A DNA stretch of 64,000 nucleotides from Candidatus Tisiphia endosymbiont of Beris chalybata (GTDB lineage Bacteria; Pseudomonadota; Alphaproteobacteria; Rickettsiales; Rickettsiaceae): positions 1,537,457 through 1,601,456 of the forward strand of contig NZ_OZ032159.1 in assembly GCF_964026555.1 (NCBI RefSeq), written 5' to 3'. The position numbers and the translations under genes were made by a program. Shown in pieces: positions 8,970 to 18,811 of the stretch. Position 1 is the stretch's first letter. Each line of letters opens with the position of its first letter. Under the pieces are notes generated by a model, which did no database searches, was not told the origin of the DNA, and worked only from the letters and a program-made list of their open reading frames with translations.

Positions 8970-10790
8970 TCAAGCTATCTGTTGTTCTTTACACAAAATT
9001 TGATAAATATCACAATTTTTTAGTAATTTTTGATGAGTATCTCTTGCCACTAATGCGCCCTGGTCAATAACTAATATCTCATCTGCCTGCTCTATACTAG
9101 AAATTCGATGGGCTATAGATAATATAGTTTTTCCTTTCATAAATTCTCGTAATTTATTAAACAATCTTTGTTCATTTTCGCTGTCTAATGCACTCATCCC
9201 TTCATCTAAAAGTAAAATTTCAGGGTGGTGAAGAATAGCTCTACTAATAGCTATTTTTTGTTTTTGTCCCCCTGACAACCTTACTCCTTTTTCGCCAATT
9301 TGAGTATCCAATCCGTGGTTAAAATTTTTAGCAAAATCCATTATGCCACTAATATCAGCAGCGGTAATTATTTCTTGTTCTGTAGCATCAGGTTTTACAA
9401 AAGCTATATTTGATCTAAGGGTTCCAGAAAAAATACTAGGCTCCTGGGGGATATAGCCAATTAATTGTCTAATTTGCTGGGTGCTAGTTTTTGCTATATC
9501 TTGCCCCATAATTTTAATTGCTCCATTGGCAAGAGAATAAAATTTCAATAATAATTGCATAATTGTACTTTTGCCGGACCCCGTTCTGCCCACTATCCCG
9601 ATAAATTGGCCTTGAGGGATACTAAAAGATAAATCCTTAAAGATTAACGAATCCGCTCTGGAAGGGTAGACAAAACTGACATTCTCAAACTCAATATCCA
9701 CCAAATTATTTTTGCTGTTATTATTAGAGCTTTTTCCCAGTTCGCCTCGAGCTGGTGGTTGGTACAATGGGCTTCTCTCCCTACTAGATGCGAGCTGGGG
9801 AAGAAGTCTATGGTCTTGATCCTGGTTGTAATCGATAAGAGCGAAAATCCGTTCTGAGGCAGCTATAGAAGAATGTGTTTCACTTAAAAGATCGAAAATT
9901 CCTCCACTGCTTAGCCCGGCGACAATAGCATAGTAAATAAAAGATACCATTTGACCGGCGGTTAAATTTCCCTGCAATATATCTCTACTGCCTACCCAGA
10001 TTACTATAGTTATAGAAAATAATATCCCTGAAATAGTTAGCGCAAAAAAAATAGATCGTATTTTAAATCGACTAGCGGCATATTCTAAATAATTAGTAAT
10101 TTGTTTATTAAAGTGTAAAGCTTTATTAGGTTGTTGATTAAAAGCTTGGATAACCGTAATATTTGTAATACTTTCTTCTAAGTTCGAGGTAATATCTGCT
10201 TGTAATTGGAGTACTTTTTTTGATAAATTTCTTACATACTGACCGAATTGTATTAGTGGAAATAATAATATGGGTATAGTAAATACTACTAGAAAGGCAA
10301 GTTTAGGGCTTTGCCAAAACATTAAAATAATGCCTCCAATTAACATTAAGGAATTACGAATAAAAAAAGATAGAAAGTTAATAATAAGCTTAGAAAGCAA
10401 TTCTATATCTGTAGTTAAGCGCGAAATAATGTCGCCTATTTTTAATTCTTCAAAAGCAGTAATGGGTAAGTTAATTATATTATTATAAGCTTCTTTCTTA
10501 ATTTGATTTACTACTTTTTCTGCTACTTTATTTATAAAATAAGAACGAAAAAAACTGCTTATCCCAAAGATCACTATTAATATAATAATAAATAATATGG
10601 AGCGGTCAATTGATTGCAAGTAATTCTGTTGTAAACCATTATCAACTAATTGCTTAAAGCTACTACCTAATGCTAATAAAGAAATCGACACCCATACTAA
10701 CGCTAGCATAACAATTGTTAAATCTAGTCTATAATGTCTTAGGTATTGAAGTAGCCTATAAATAATAGAATTGGACATAATAAATAACAT
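8970..10790 (-). CDS. ABC exporter (MsbA/multidrug type) with in-frame repeat insert
   Basis: A half-size ABC exporter of 606 residues acting as an inner-membrane dimer. About six hydrophobic helices span residues 20-300. The ATPase domain has Walker A GIVGRTGSGKST (about 400), Q-loop IGYIPQEPSIF, signature RLSGGQKQK, Walker B ILLLDEGMSAL and H-loop ILSIAHRIS. DEGMSAL replaces the more usual DEATSAL, a conservative change. Between the membrane and ATPase domains (about residues 328-352) lies a segment encoded by palindromic DNA, described separately. The transport substrate is unknown; lipid A or drugs are both plausible. The start could also be the Met four codons in (MSNSII). The gene is otherwise intact. 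Confidence 0.9.
   Translation of the reverse strand: MLFIMSNSIIYRLLQYLRHYRLDLTIVMLALVWVSISLLALGSSFKQLVDNGLQQNYLQSIDRSILFIIILIVIFGISSFFRSYFINKVAEKVVNQIKKEAYNNIINLPITAFEELKIGDIISRLTTDIELLSKLIINFLSFFIRNSLMLIGGIILMFWQSPKLAFLVVFTIPILLFPLIQFGQYVRNLSKKVLQLQADITSNLEESITNITVIQAFNQQPNKALHFNKQITNYLEYAASRFKIRSIFFALTISGILFSITIVIWVGSRDILQGNLTAGQMVSFIYYAIVAGLSSGGIFDLLSETHSSIAASERIFALIDYNQDQDHRLLPQLASSRERSPLYQPPARGELGKSSNNNSKNNLVDIEFENVSFVYPSRADSLIFKDLSFSIPQGQFIGIVGRTGSGKSTIMQLLLKFYSLANGAIKIMGQDIAKTSTQQIRQLIGYIPQEPSIFSGTLRSNIAFVKPDATEQEIITAADISGIMDFAKNFNHGLDTQIGEKGVRLSGGQKQKIAISRAILHHPEILLLDEGMSALDSENEQRLFNKLREFMKGKTILSIAHRISSIEQADEILVIDQGALVARDTHQKLLKNCDIYQILCKEQQIA
9731..9806 (-). repeat. Palindromic repeat inserted in frame in the ABC exporter gene
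   Basis: On the coding strand the segment begins cttcttccccagctcgcatc, and its far end is the imperfect inverse, gaggcgaactgggaaaaag. It encodes QLASSRERSPLYQPPARGEL, a polar linker between the transmembrane and ATPase domains. The reading frame stays open through it. This matches the known behaviour of Rickettsia palindromic elements inside genes. Confidence 0.65.
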
Positions 10791-10905
10791 GTCTTGTACA
10801 TTAGACTTCTTGCATAATTCGTATCGTACTAGTAATTTGTAAAACGGGTGGGCACGCTAGGTTCTGTGAAGGAAAGCAATCTACTCTAAAGTGCAAAATA
10901 TTTAC

Positions 10906-10980
<75 letters not shown>

Positions 10981-10999
10981 AGAAGATAATCCTAAAGTA

Positions 11000-11143
11000 G
11001 ATCTCGTTCAAAACTTGTATTAAGCAGATAACTTGCACGACACATCGAGATTTGAGACGTCAGCTGCCCCCGAGTGCACTGCGCCTTTGCGCATAAAGCT
11101 GACTTCAAATTCCCTACCAGAAGCTAATTTCAAAAGAGGTCTA
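11000..11143. repeat. Palindromic repeat remnant between tRNA-Thr and rpsP
   Basis: The GC-rich segment gacgtcagctgcccccgagt and the flanks tctcgttcaaaac / aaaagaggtctatc resemble decayed ends of the intergenic palindromes elsewhere in the window. There is no gene. Confidence 0.4.
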
Positions 11144-11479
11144 TCAAGCTTTTTTTGATTCTTTTTTAGGAGGTTTTGCCTTGCGGTTTTTAATTTTTAT
11201 TTCCATTTTCTTTTTGATTGAGGCTGGAAGCGCTATACCAGCTTCTTCAATGAATCTTGCCACTCGTTCAGTAGGTTGAGCACCAGTACCTAACCAATAT
11301 TCTATACGATCAGATTTGAGGATTACTCTGCCTTCCTCTCCCCTGATCAGCATTGGATTATAGGTCCCTACTTTCTCTAAGAAGTCCCCATCTCTAGGGG
11401 CGGTGGAGTTTGCTATCACTACCCTATAATGAGGGCGTTTTTTTGCTCCTCCTCTTGCCAAACGTATTTTTGTTGCCAT
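11144..11479 (-). CDS. rpsP: 30S ribosomal protein S16
   Basis: A small-subunit ribosomal protein of 111 residues. The N-terminus [30 protein letters not shown] carries the S16 signature. [18 protein letters not shown] follows, and the tail is lysine rich ([16 protein letters not shown]). It lies 16 nt downstream of rpmG on the same strand, so the two ribosomal genes are probably co-transcribed. The gene is intact and the assignment is firm. Confidence 0.97.
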   Translation of the reverse strand: MATKIRLARGGAKKRPHYRVVIANSTAPRDGDFLEKVGTYNPMLIRGEEGRVILKSDRIEYWLGTGAQPTERVARFIEEAGIALPASIKKKMEIKIKNRKAKPPKKESKKA

Positions 11480-11495
11480 AATAATTTTCTATTAA

Positions 11496-11666
11496 CTATT
11501 TAATCTTTTCTTCTTTAAAAGGAACATGCTTCCGCACGACAGGATCATATTTCCTAAATGATAATTTCTCTGTTTGAGTTTTAGGATTACGCTTTTTTAC
11601 CAAAAAATACCCTGTACCAGCAGTACTTACCAGTCTTACTAAAACATTTTTATTCTTTTTAGCCAC
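11496..11666 (-). CDS. rpmG: 50S ribosomal protein L33
   Basis: A 56-codon gene starting with GTG at 11664-11666 and ending in TAG at 11496-11498. The product reads [20 protein letters not shown], then [20 protein letters not shown] and [15 protein letters not shown]. This is a complete L33 of the alphaproteobacterial type, lacking the zinc-binding cysteines of other L33 forms. A GTG start with residue 2 Ala is common for L33. It heads a two-gene ribosomal cluster with rpsP. It is easy to miss because of its length and start codon, but the match is unambiguous. Confidence 0.93.
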   Translation of the reverse strand: MAKKNKNVLVRLVSTAGTGYFLVKKRNPKTQTEKLSFRKYDPVVRKHVPFKEEKIK

Positions 11667-11948
11667 GGTTACCCAATTTTTTCTAATTTTTATTCATAAA
11701 CCGCTGCTCATGATAAAAGTATGAGCACAAATAGTCAAGAGTAAAATGTATTTTCTATGGACATTACGGTAGAAGAAGTGAGTAGGAGCCAAAAAACTGA
11801 TAAACCCTCAAATTAACATACCTCAAGTTTAGGTAAAATAACAACTCTTGAAATCCATTGAATAAAATATATTATTTATTTAGGTAGATTTCCTTGAGAT
11901 GTTACTTTATAAATTTAATCTAAAATATTTTAAGAAAATGAAATAATT
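11667..11948. other. Divergent intergenic region between rpmG and recA
   Basis: This AT-rich stretch must hold the promoters of the divergent rpmG-rpsP and recA-fabG transcripts. I see no clear SOS box, no repeat with long arms and no gene. Confidence 0.5.
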
Positions 11949-12971
11949 ATGGATAAAGAAAAAGCTCTTCAGGCTGCCTTGAGCCAAATTGAAAAAAATT
12001 ATGGTAAAGGCTCGGTTATGAAGCTCGGTCAACGTCGTGCTGTAAATATAGAAGCTATACCCACAGGTTCTATTGGTCTTGATATTGCTCTAGGTATTGG
12101 TGGTTTACCCAAAGGGCGAATTATTGAGATATTTGGTCCAGAAAGTTCAGGGAAAACTACCTTAACTCTTCACGTAATTGCAGAATCACAAAAACAAGGC
12201 GGTACTTGTGCTTTTATTGATGCTGAACATGCGCTAGACCCAACTTATGCTAAAAAACTGGGAGTTAATATTGATGAACTTATTATTTCTCAGCCAGATA
12301 CAGGAGAACAAGCATTAGAGATCACGGATACTTTAGTACGTTCCGGTGCTATTGATATGATCGTGATAGATAGCGTAGCTGCTCTTGTACCTAAAGCAGA
12401 AATAGAAGGAGAAATGGGGGATTCGCATATGGGGCTACAAGCTAGATTAATGAGCCAAGCCCTTCGAAAATTAACTGCTTCTATTTCAAAAACTAATTGT
12501 ATTATCATTTTCATTAACCAAATTAGGATGAAAATAGGGGTAATGTTTGGTAGCCCAGAAACCACCACAGGGGGCAATGCCTTAAAATTTTACGCCTCAA
12601 TTAGACTAGATATTAGAAAAATTTCAACAATTAAAGATAAGGAAGAATTGATTGGTAGTCAAACTAAGGTTAAAGTGGTAAAAAATAAAGTGTCTCCGCC
12701 ATTTAAAACTGCTGATTTTGATATTATATATGGCCAGGGCATTTCTAAAGAAGGAGAAATAATTGATTTAGGAGTTAAATTAGAAATAATAGAAAAATCA
12801 GGTTCCTGGTTTTCTTATAAGGAAATTAGAATAGGGCAGGGACGAGAAAATGTTAAACAATATCTAAAAGATCACCCAGAGATCTGTAATGAAATCCAAC
12901 AAGTAATTAGGCAAAAATCTGCTCATACTAATAATGTTATTTTTGATAGTGAAATAATCGAAGAGGTATAA
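11949..12971 (+). CDS. recA: Recombinase RecA
   Basis: An ATP-dependent strand-exchange protein for homologous recombination and, where present, the SOS response. It has 340 residues. Walker A is GPESSGKTT (about residues 63-71), Walker B is [10 protein letters not shown] (about 137-146), and loop L2 with [18 protein letters not shown] is intact. The C-terminal domain ([20 protein letters not shown]) is complete. The gene begins at ATG without a strong ribosome site and is followed 4 nt later by fabG, so the two are co-transcribed. An active RecA is relevant to the many repeat-mediated rearrangements seen later in the window. Confidence 0.98.
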   Translation: MDKEKALQAALSQIEKNYGKGSVMKLGQRRAVNIEAIPTGSIGLDIALGIGGLPKGRIIEIFGPESSGKTTLTLHVIAESQKQGGTCAFIDAEHALDPTYAKKLGVNIDELIISQPDTGEQALEITDTLVRSGAIDMIVIDSVAALVPKAEIEGEMGDSHMGLQARLMSQALRKLTASISKTNCIIIFINQIRMKIGVMFGSPETTTGGNALKFYASIRLDIRKISTIKDKEELIGSQTKVKVVKNKVSPPFKTADFDIIYGQGISKEGEIIDLGVKLEIIEKSGSWFSYKEIRIGQGRENVKQYLKDHPEICNEIQQVIRQKSAHTNNVIFDSEIIEEV

Positions 12972-12975
12972 TAAA

Positions 12976-13701
12976 ATGATAGATTTGACAGGTAAGATAT
13001 CTCTAATTACAGGGGCAACAGGTGCAATTGGGGGGGCAATAGCCAAATTATTACATATTTTGGGTAGCCATGTAATAATTAGTGGGAGTGAGGAAGAAAA
13101 ATTACAAGAAGTGGGAGGAATTCTACAGAATAATTATACAATTGCGGTATGTAATCTTATTAATGCTGAGGAATGCAGTAATTTGATAGGTAAATTCGAG
13201 AAAATCGACATTTTAATCTGTAATGCTGGTATTACTAAGGATATGTTAGCCATTAAGATGACTAATGAAATGTTTGAGCAAGTGATAAATATCAATTTAA
13301 AAGCTAATTTTATTCTAAACCGTGAAGCAATAAAAAAAATGATTAAAGAACGTTATGGTAGAATAATCAATATAGCATCGGTCGTTGCAGTTTCTGGTAA
13401 TCCTGGACAAGCAAATTATTGTGCATCAAAAGCGGGGCTTATAGGGATGACCAAATCCTTAGCAGCTGAAGTAGCATCTAGAGGAATTACTATTAACGCC
13501 ATTGCGCCAGGCTTTATCAAATCCAATATGACTGATAAGTTAAACGAGATGCAAAAAGAAGCCATAATGCAGAAAATTCCTCTTAAAACCTTTGGCCAGC
13601 CAGAAGATATAGCAAATATAGTAGCATTTCTTGCAAGTAGCAAAGCATCCTACATTACAGGACAAACCATTCATGTTAATGGTGGCATGTTAATGGTGTG
13701 A
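12976..13701 (+). CDS. fabG: 3-oxoacyl-[acyl-carrier-protein] reductase
   Basis: A short-chain dehydrogenase that reduces 3-ketoacyl-ACP with NADPH in type II fatty acid synthesis. It has 241 residues. The cofactor-binding TGATGAIGGAIAK lies at residues 10-22. NAGITKD (about 85) is followed by the catalytic Ser in IASVVAVSG, the YxxxK pair in GQANYCASKAG (about 148-152) and PGFIKSNMT. The C-terminal YITGQTIHVNGGM is typical of FabG. The start follows recA closely and is preceded by GAGG in the recA tail. The identification is firm. Confidence 0.96.
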   Translation: MIDLTGKISLITGATGAIGGAIAKLLHILGSHVIISGSEEEKLQEVGGILQNNYTIAVCNLINAEECSNLIGKFEKIDILICNAGITKDMLAIKMTNEMFEQVININLKANFILNREAIKKMIKERYGRIINIASVVAVSGNPGQANYCASKAGLIGMTKSLAAEVASRGITINAIAPGFIKSNMTDKLNEMQKEAIMQKIPLKTFGQPEDIANIVAFLASSKASYITGQTIHVNGGMLMV

Positions 13702-13706
13702 TTCCC

Positions 13707-13734
13707 TTCAGGATAAGAAAAGGCCTATCCTGAA
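13707..13734 (+). terminator. Stem-loop after fabG (possible weak terminator)
   Basis: A perfect 9-bp inverted repeat TTCAGGATA/TATCCTGAA with a 10-nt loop starts 6 nt after the fabG stop and before gltX. No T-run follows, so it may instead stabilise the mRNA end or only attenuate read-through. Confidence 0.4.
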
Positions 13735-13766
13735 TTGGCGTGTGTAGAATTAAGAATAATAGAAGT

Positions 13767-15098
13767 ATGAGAAAAATTATTACACGGTTTGCTCCATCTC
13801 CTACCGGTATGCTGCATATAGGTAATAGCAGGACAGCCCTTATAAATTGGTTATATGCTAGACAGCATAATGGAAAGTTTATTTTAAGATTTGATGATAC
13901 TGACCTTGAGCGTAGCAAAGAGGAGTATAAAAAAGCAATTGAAGAAGATTTGAAATTTTTAGGACTTAATTGGGATCAAACCTTTGCTCAGTCTACTAGG
14001 CTCGAGAAGTATGAGTTTGTTAAAAGATTATTATTGGAAAAAAATAGGTTATATCCTTGTTTTGAAACTCCTGAAGAGCTGGGCTTGAAAAGAAAGTTAC
14101 AATTATCGCAAGGATTGCCACCAGTTTATGATCGTGCTTCTTTGCAGCTGACTAAAGAACAAATAAGCGACTATATAAGGCAAGGAAAAAAGCCACATTA
14201 CCGGTTCTTAATATCTCATACTGCCATAAGGTGGCAAGATATGATTAAGGGGGAAATAAGATACGAAGGTAAGAATCTAAGCGATCCGATAGTGGTGCGT
14301 GAGGATAATAGTATGACTTATATGTTGTGTTCAGTTATCGATGATATTGATTTCTCTATTACGGATATTATTAGAGGTGAAGACCATGTCACTAATACAG
14401 CAGTACAAGTGCAAATGTTTGAAGCCTTAGAAGCTAAAATACCGAACTTAGCACATCTGAGTTTAGTGGTAGCTCGTGATGAAAAAATCTCTAAAAGATT
14501 AGGGGGATTTGAAATTGCCTCGTTGAGGGAGGAATCTGGGCTAGAGCCGATGGCAATAAATAGTTTCTTTAGCTTACTTGGGTCTTCAACCCCTATTTCT
14601 CCTTTTAAAAATCTGGATGAGTTAGTAAAATGTTTTGATATTACTAATATGTCCAAAAGCCCAACTATTTATTTATCTGAGGAGTTAGAACGTTTAAATC
14701 ATAAATTATTAATTAGCCTTAGCTTTAAAGAAGTGCAAGATCGTTTACGTAAAATTGGCTGTGAGGAAGTAAATGAGAGTTTTTGGTTAGCGGTGAGAGC
14801 TAATTTACAGAAATTACCCGAAATAAAAGAGTGGTGGAACATTTGTTACACGCAGTTAACGAGGGAAGAGTTAGATAAAGGTTTTTTAAAACAAGCCGCA
14901 GATTTACTAGAGGATAAACCTATCGAAATAGATAGCTGGGGTATTTGGACTAAGAAAATTATGGAAGTAACAGGTAAAAAAGGTAAGGAGGTATTCCTAC
15001 CGTTGAGATTAGCTATCACTGGTAGGCAATCAGGACCAGAAATGTCGGTTCTTTTACCCTTGCTTAGTCGAGCGGAAATTATAAAACGGCTAAATTAA
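13767..15098 (+). CDS. gltX: Glutamyl-tRNA synthetase (one of the rickettsial GltX types)
   Basis: A class Ib aminoacyl-tRNA synthetase charging tRNA-Glu. In Rickettsiales, which often have two GltX copies, one may also charge tRNA-Gln for the GatCAB route. From the ATG at 13767 it has 443 residues. A GTG at 13740 would add nine residues (CRIKNNRS) that do not belong to the family, so I prefer the ATG. The HIGH-type motif is [16 protein letters not shown] and the KMSKS equivalent is EKISKRLGG (about residue 230). The C-terminal anticodon-binding region ends with [14 protein letters not shown]. It sits in the order recA-fabG-gltX on one strand. Confidence 0.95.
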   Translation: MRKIITRFAPSPTGMLHIGNSRTALINWLYARQHNGKFILRFDDTDLERSKEEYKKAIEEDLKFLGLNWDQTFAQSTRLEKYEFVKRLLLEKNRLYPCFETPEELGLKRKLQLSQGLPPVYDRASLQLTKEQISDYIRQGKKPHYRFLISHTAIRWQDMIKGEIRYEGKNLSDPIVVREDNSMTYMLCSVIDDIDFSITDIIRGEDHVTNTAVQVQMFEALEAKIPNLAHLSLVVARDEKISKRLGGFEIASLREESGLEPMAINSFFSLLGSSTPISPFKNLDELVKCFDITNMSKSPTIYLSEELERLNHKLLISLSFKEVQDRLRKIGCEEVNESFWLAVRANLQKLPEIKEWWNICYTQLTREELDKGFLKQAADLLEDKPIEIDSWGIWTKKIMEVTGKKGKEVFLPLRLAITGRQSGPEMSVLLPLLSRAEIIKRLN

Positions 15099-15163
15099 TA
15101 CTTGTGTTTTGAAATAATTCGTATTATCATCGCGCACAGTTTAAAAGCTCTTAGGAGAAAAGA

Positions 15164-15775
15164 ATGAGTGAAACATTGGAACTTGAAGCAAGAATACGAG
15201 AAAAGTTTGGTACAGGTAGCGCACGCGATCTGCGTAACAAAGGGTATGTACCGGCAGTAGTATATGGTGCAGGAAAAGAAATATTAGCCGTTTCGGTGGA
15301 AGAAAAAGAAATAACAAAACATTATAGAAAAGCTGGTTTTATCTCCACAGTTGTGCAGTTAAAAATAGATAATAACATACATAAAGTACTGCCTAAGGCT
15401 GTACAGCTGCACCCTATAACCGATATAGTACGCCATGTAGATTTTATTCACTTAGAGGCAAAAATCCAAAAAATGGAAGTACCAGTAGTTTATGAAGGGA
15501 AAGATAGGGCTTTGGGAGTCAAAAGAGGCGGGTTTTTTAATATTATCAAAAGAACTATACTTCTTCTATGTGATGTTAACAATATTCCTAAAAATATAAC
15601 TGTTGATGTTACTAATATGCATATAGGGCAATCTTTAAAAGCAAGCAGCATAATACTTCCTGAAGGGACAGAAATGGTATCTAAAAATGATTTTATCCTT
15701 GCTACTATAATTGGACGTAAAGGCAGTAAAGGAGAGGGGGAGGAAACACCAACTGTAGAAGCGAAGGGGAAATAA
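15164..15775 (+). CDS. rplY: 50S ribosomal protein L25 (CTC-extended form)
   Basis: A 5S-rRNA-binding large-subunit protein of 203 residues, the long general-stress (CTC) type with two domains. The N-terminal domain has [24 protein letters not shown]. The beta-barrel C-terminal domain has [20 protein letters not shown] and [14 protein letters not shown]. The acidic tail [14 protein letters not shown] is typical. A TTAGGAGAA ribosome site precedes the ATG. It is likely co-transcribed with pth downstream, although a 250-bp repeat separates them. Confidence 0.95.
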   Translation: MSETLELEARIREKFGTGSARDLRNKGYVPAVVYGAGKEILAVSVEEKEITKHYRKAGFISTVVQLKIDNNIHKVLPKAVQLHPITDIVRHVDFIHLEAKIQKMEVPVVYEGKDRALGVKRGGFFNIIKRTILLLCDVNNIPKNITVDVTNMHIGQSLKASSIILPEGTEMVSKNDFILATIIGRKGSKGEGEETPTVEAKGK

Positions 15776-15792
15776 AGAGTTTCGTTTTATAA

Positions 15793-16044
15793 TAGACTTC
15801 CTGCATAAGTCGATCTAGTCGGTGTTTTTGTCGTCAAAACTTGCTTCCGCTCTGTAACAATCGCCTATGTATAGTTTATATCACTATGATACATACACGA
15901 TAGTATGGGGAAAGCATAGTAGCTATGCATGCTTGAAGATAAATACTCGGTACGCACCTTAATGGTCTATTCTATACGCAGCTCGGCTCAGCTTCGTTGT
16001 TCCTAAAAACCCCTTAACTATTTTCGACTTATGCAGGAAGTCTA
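15793..16044. repeat. Palindromic repeat, family B, with a nested family D repeat
   Basis: The ends tagacttcctgcataagtcg and cgacttatgcaggaagtcta are perfect inverted repeats. Inside, a 109-bp block (15870-15978) is the same as one at 34060-34169, so one repeat type has inserted into another. Confidence 0.8.
15870..15978 (+). repeat. Family D repeat (nested copy 1)
   Basis: It runs from tatagtttatatcactatga through gatacatac, gatagtatg and cttgaagataaatac to tctattctatacg. The second copy at 34060-34169 differs at scattered positions only. The two hosts are different repeat families, so this is an independent element of about 110 bp. Confidence 0.7.
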
Positions 16045-16154
16045 TTTTAGCTGCATCCTAGTGCGTTGTGGTTTTGTGTGCCTCATCTCATTCAAATTAC
16101 CTACCAAAAAGCAAGAATAGCAGAGAGATTTGTTGGGCATTTGTGGGATTTTAT

Positions 16155-16721
16155 ATGATACTTGTTGTTGGATTAGGGAATATAGGCAAAGAATATCAAA
16201 ATACACGGCATAATGCTGGGTTTATAGCGGTTGACTTTTTATCTCATCAATATAATTTGTCTTGGAATATAAAATCAAAATTTCAATTGGAACTTGCCCA
16301 ATGGTTAATAGATGGGCATAAAATATCAGTAGCAAAGCCATTAACCTATATGAACTTATCTGGACACTCTGTCCAGATGGTGAGTTCATATTATAATATT
16401 AAAGCACAAGATATTTTTGTCCTGCACGACGACATTGATTTAGAAGTTGGACGCATTAAATACAAATTAGGGGGTGGTAATGGGGGGCATAATGGTTTAA
16501 AATCCCTAGATCAGCATATAGGAAATAATTATCACCGTATAAGAATTGGTATAGGTAGACCCAGCTGCAATAAGAATGTAGCAGATTATGTTCTGGCACC
16601 TTTTTCTCAAGCAGAAAGTAAAATTATTGCAAGTTCTATTAAAATAATTACCGATAATTTTCATTTTGTACTTTCCAAAGAATGGGAAAAATTTAAAAAT
16701 GGAGTGTCTATACTCAAATGA
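16155..16721 (+). CDS. pth: Peptidyl-tRNA hydrolase
   Basis: It recycles peptidyl-tRNA by cleaving the ester bond between peptide and tRNA. From the ATG at 16155 it has 188 residues. A GTG 29 codons upstream would add a tail encoded partly by repeat DNA, so I reject that start. A GGGA ribosome site lies just before 16155. The signature residues are present: VVGLGNIGKEYQNTRHNAGF, with the catalytic His in TRHNAG, MNLSGHSV, and LHDDIDLEVGRIKYKLGGGNGGHNGLKS with its catalytic Asp. The length matches the bacterial family. Confidence 0.95.
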   Translation: MILVVGLGNIGKEYQNTRHNAGFIAVDFLSHQYNLSWNIKSKFQLELAQWLIDGHKISVAKPLTYMNLSGHSVQMVSSYYNIKAQDIFVLHDDIDLEVGRIKYKLGGGNGGHNGLKSLDQHIGNNYHRIRIGIGRPSCNKNVADYVLAPFSQAESKIIASSIKIITDNFHFVLSKEWEKFKNGVSILK

Positions 16722-16754
16722 TTTCCAGCATTGAACTTGAAAATAAAAGGCAAA

Positions 16755-16808
16755 GAGTATACTGCGCGCACCTGAAGAGTTGGTAGACGAAGTTCAGCGA
16801 GTATATAC
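16755..16808. repeat. Short internally deleted family A repeat
   Basis: agtatactgcgcgcacctga and gttcagcgagtatatac flank a short gaagagttggtagac core. It is the same deletion form as the copy at 6622-6674. Confidence 0.65.
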
Positions 16809-16860
16809 AGGTGAAGCATGCATTTTCCTTTATAGAACCTAAATATTATAAATAAAAATT

Positions 16861-17958
16861 ATGACATTGAAATGTGGTATTGTGGGGTTGCCGAATGTTG
16901 GTAAATCTACATTATTTAATGCTTTAACTTCAAGTATAGCAGCTGAAGCGGCTAATTATCCTTTTTGTACTATAGAACCTAATTTAGGGGTAGTATCTGT
17001 TCCGGATAATCGTCTCCAAAAATTAGCTTTGATTGCTGGCTCAAAGAAAATGATTCCCGCTTATATAGAATTTGTGGATATTGCGGGTTTAGTAAAAGGA
17101 GCGAGTAAAGGTGAAGGGCGGGGTAATAAGTTTTTATCTCATATAAGAGAGGTAGATGCTATTTTGCATGTATTGCGTTGTTTTGAGGATATAGATATTA
17201 CACATGTCTATAATAAAATTGATCCTATAGATGATGCTGAGATAATAGAGACAGAACTAATATTAGCAGATCTTGAATCAGTGGAGAAGCGGTTGGCAAG
17301 TGCAGAAAAACGTTTAAAGAGTGGCGATAAAGCTTTAAAAGACTCAATCGAATTACTACAAGCAGTACAATCCCAGCTTGTAAGAGGTAAGCCAGCACGC
17401 AGCCTTATAGGTACTTACAAAAAAGCAGATTTAGACCAGTTACAACTATTAACTTCTAAGCCAGTTTTATATGCCTGTAATGTATTAGAAAAGGATGCGG
17501 TTTTAGGAAATAACTTTACTAAACTAATAGCAAATAAGGCCGCAGAGGAAAGTGCAAAATATGTAATTATTTCATCCAAAATTGAGGCAGATATTGCCGC
17601 ATTAGATAATGAAGAAGAGAAATCAGATTTTTTAAATAGTATAGGTTTACATGAGCCAGGTTTAAGTAAAATTATAAAGGAAGCATATGATTTATTAGAT
17701 CTAAAAAGCTTTTTTACTATTGGGCCTAAAGAAGCGCATGCATGGACTTTTAGCAATGGTACTCTAGCTTCAAAGGCCGCAGGTATAATTCATACTGATT
17801 TTGAACAAGGGTTTATTCGTGCTGAAGTTATTAGTTATAATGACTATATAAATTTAGGAGGGGAAGTAAAAGCCAAGGAAATGGGCAAAATGCGGCTAGA
17901 AGGCAAGGAGTATAAAATGCAAGATGGAGATATAGTACATTTTCGTTTCAATGTTTAA
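16861..17958 (+). CDS. ychF: Ribosome-binding ATPase YchF (Obg family)
   Basis: A universally conserved P-loop protein of 365 residues that binds ribosomes. YchF hydrolyses ATP instead of GTP because its G4 motif is NxxE, seen here as CNVLEKDA. G1 is GLPNVGKSTLF (about residues 8-18). G3 is DIAGLVKGASKGEG, followed by the conserved FLSHIREVDAI. A coiled-coil arm lies at about 130-180, and a C-terminal TGS domain ends RLEGKEYKMQDGDIVHFRFNV. The gene is intact. The long fourth-motif spacing is normal for the family. Confidence 0.96.
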   Translation: MTLKCGIVGLPNVGKSTLFNALTSSIAAEAANYPFCTIEPNLGVVSVPDNRLQKLALIAGSKKMIPAYIEFVDIAGLVKGASKGEGRGNKFLSHIREVDAILHVLRCFEDIDITHVYNKIDPIDDAEIIETELILADLESVEKRLASAEKRLKSGDKALKDSIELLQAVQSQLVRGKPARSLIGTYKKADLDQLQLLTSKPVLYACNVLEKDAVLGNNFTKLIANKAAEESAKYVIISSKIEADIAALDNEEEKSDFLNSIGLHEPGLSKIIKEAYDLLDLKSFFTIGPKEAHAWTFSNGTLASKAAGIIHTDFEQGFIRAEVISYNDYINLGGEVKAKEMGKMRLEGKEYKMQDGDIVHFRFNV

Positions 17959-18014
17959 GTTTAAATTATCCAATATTGATGGAAAGAGTTATTGAGTTGT
18001 AAAAAAGAGGTTTA

Positions 18015-18683
18015 GTGAGAAAATTATACCATTATCCTATTTGTCCATTATCGCGTCAAGTTCGGGTATTTTTAAAGGAATTAGATGCTCCATTTACTAT
18101 AATTAAAGAAGATTATTGGCAAAGAAATAAGAGATTTTTATTACTTAATCCCGCAGGTACTCTGCCGGTATTACAAGAGGCTTCTACCTTAATTATAGCA
18201 GGAATTTATCCTATCACTGAATATTTAAATGAGAAATATCCTAATTTTAATCTTATGGATGAAGATGTAGAGGTTAAAGGAGAAATTCGTAGGTTACTTA
18301 GCTGGTTCAATGACAAATTTTATCTGGAAGTAACAAAAATTATTGTGGACGAGAAAATAGTTAGGCCCTCTTGCCAACTACAAGGGCCGCGCACAGCTTT
18401 TTTAAGGGCCGCTAGGAATAATTTATCCCATCATTTAGGTTATATCTCAACGTTATTAGAGAGAAGGAGCTTTATTGCCTCAAATAGCTTAAGTTGTGCC
18501 GATATCGCAGCTGCATGCCATATATCAGTTTTGGACTATTTTGGAGAGCTTAACTGGGATAAATGGTTAATACTAAGACATTGGTATGCCATAGTAAAAT
18601 CTCGACCTAGCTTTCGCTCTCTGTTGCAAGACCATATTCCCGGATTTACTCCTCCTACTTGCTATGTTGATTTAGATTTTTAA
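18015..18683 (+). CDS. Glutathione S-transferase family protein
   Basis: A 222-residue two-domain protein with an N-terminal thioredoxin-like fold (LYHYPICPLSRQVRVFLKEL) and the conserved NPAGTLPVLQE cis-Pro segment, followed by EASTLIIAGIYPITEYL. The all-helical C-terminal domain has LSCADIAAACHISVLDY. The start is GTG at 18015, preceded by AAGAGG about 4 nt upstream. The active-site residue could be Ser or Cys in CPLS. The substrate is unknown, and members act in detoxification or as structural adaptors. It follows ychF by 56 bp on the same strand and may be co-transcribed with it. Confidence 0.85.
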   Translation: MRKLYHYPICPLSRQVRVFLKELDAPFTIIKEDYWQRNKRFLLLNPAGTLPVLQEASTLIIAGIYPITEYLNEKYPNFNLMDEDVEVKGEIRRLLSWFNDKFYLEVTKIIVDEKIVRPSCQLQGPRTAFLRAARNNLSHHLGYISTLLERRSFIASNSLSCADIAAACHISVLDYFGELNWDKWLILRHWYAIVKSRPSFRSLLQDHIPGFTPPTCYVDLDF

Positions 18684-18689
18684 TAGATT

Positions 18690-18741
18690 TCTTTGATAAA
18701 ATAAAAAAACAATTTTTGAAAGACGAGTAGTATATATACTG
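18690..18741. repeat. Half copy of a family A repeat
   Basis: ttgaaagacgagtagtatatatac is one arm of the family A ends, preceded by the gataaaataaaaaaacaat inner segment also found at 1050-1070. The other arm is absent. Confidence 0.5.
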
Positions 18742-18811
18742 CGAACCATAATACATACAATATTACTAACTAGCCAAAATAATTATATAACGATTTTATA
18801 GGATAATATAA

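Noticed and set aside
11667..11948. An SOS (LexA-type) box before recA
   Set aside because: I looked for GAAC-N7-GTTC-like or CTG-N10-CAG-like motifs and found no convincing one.
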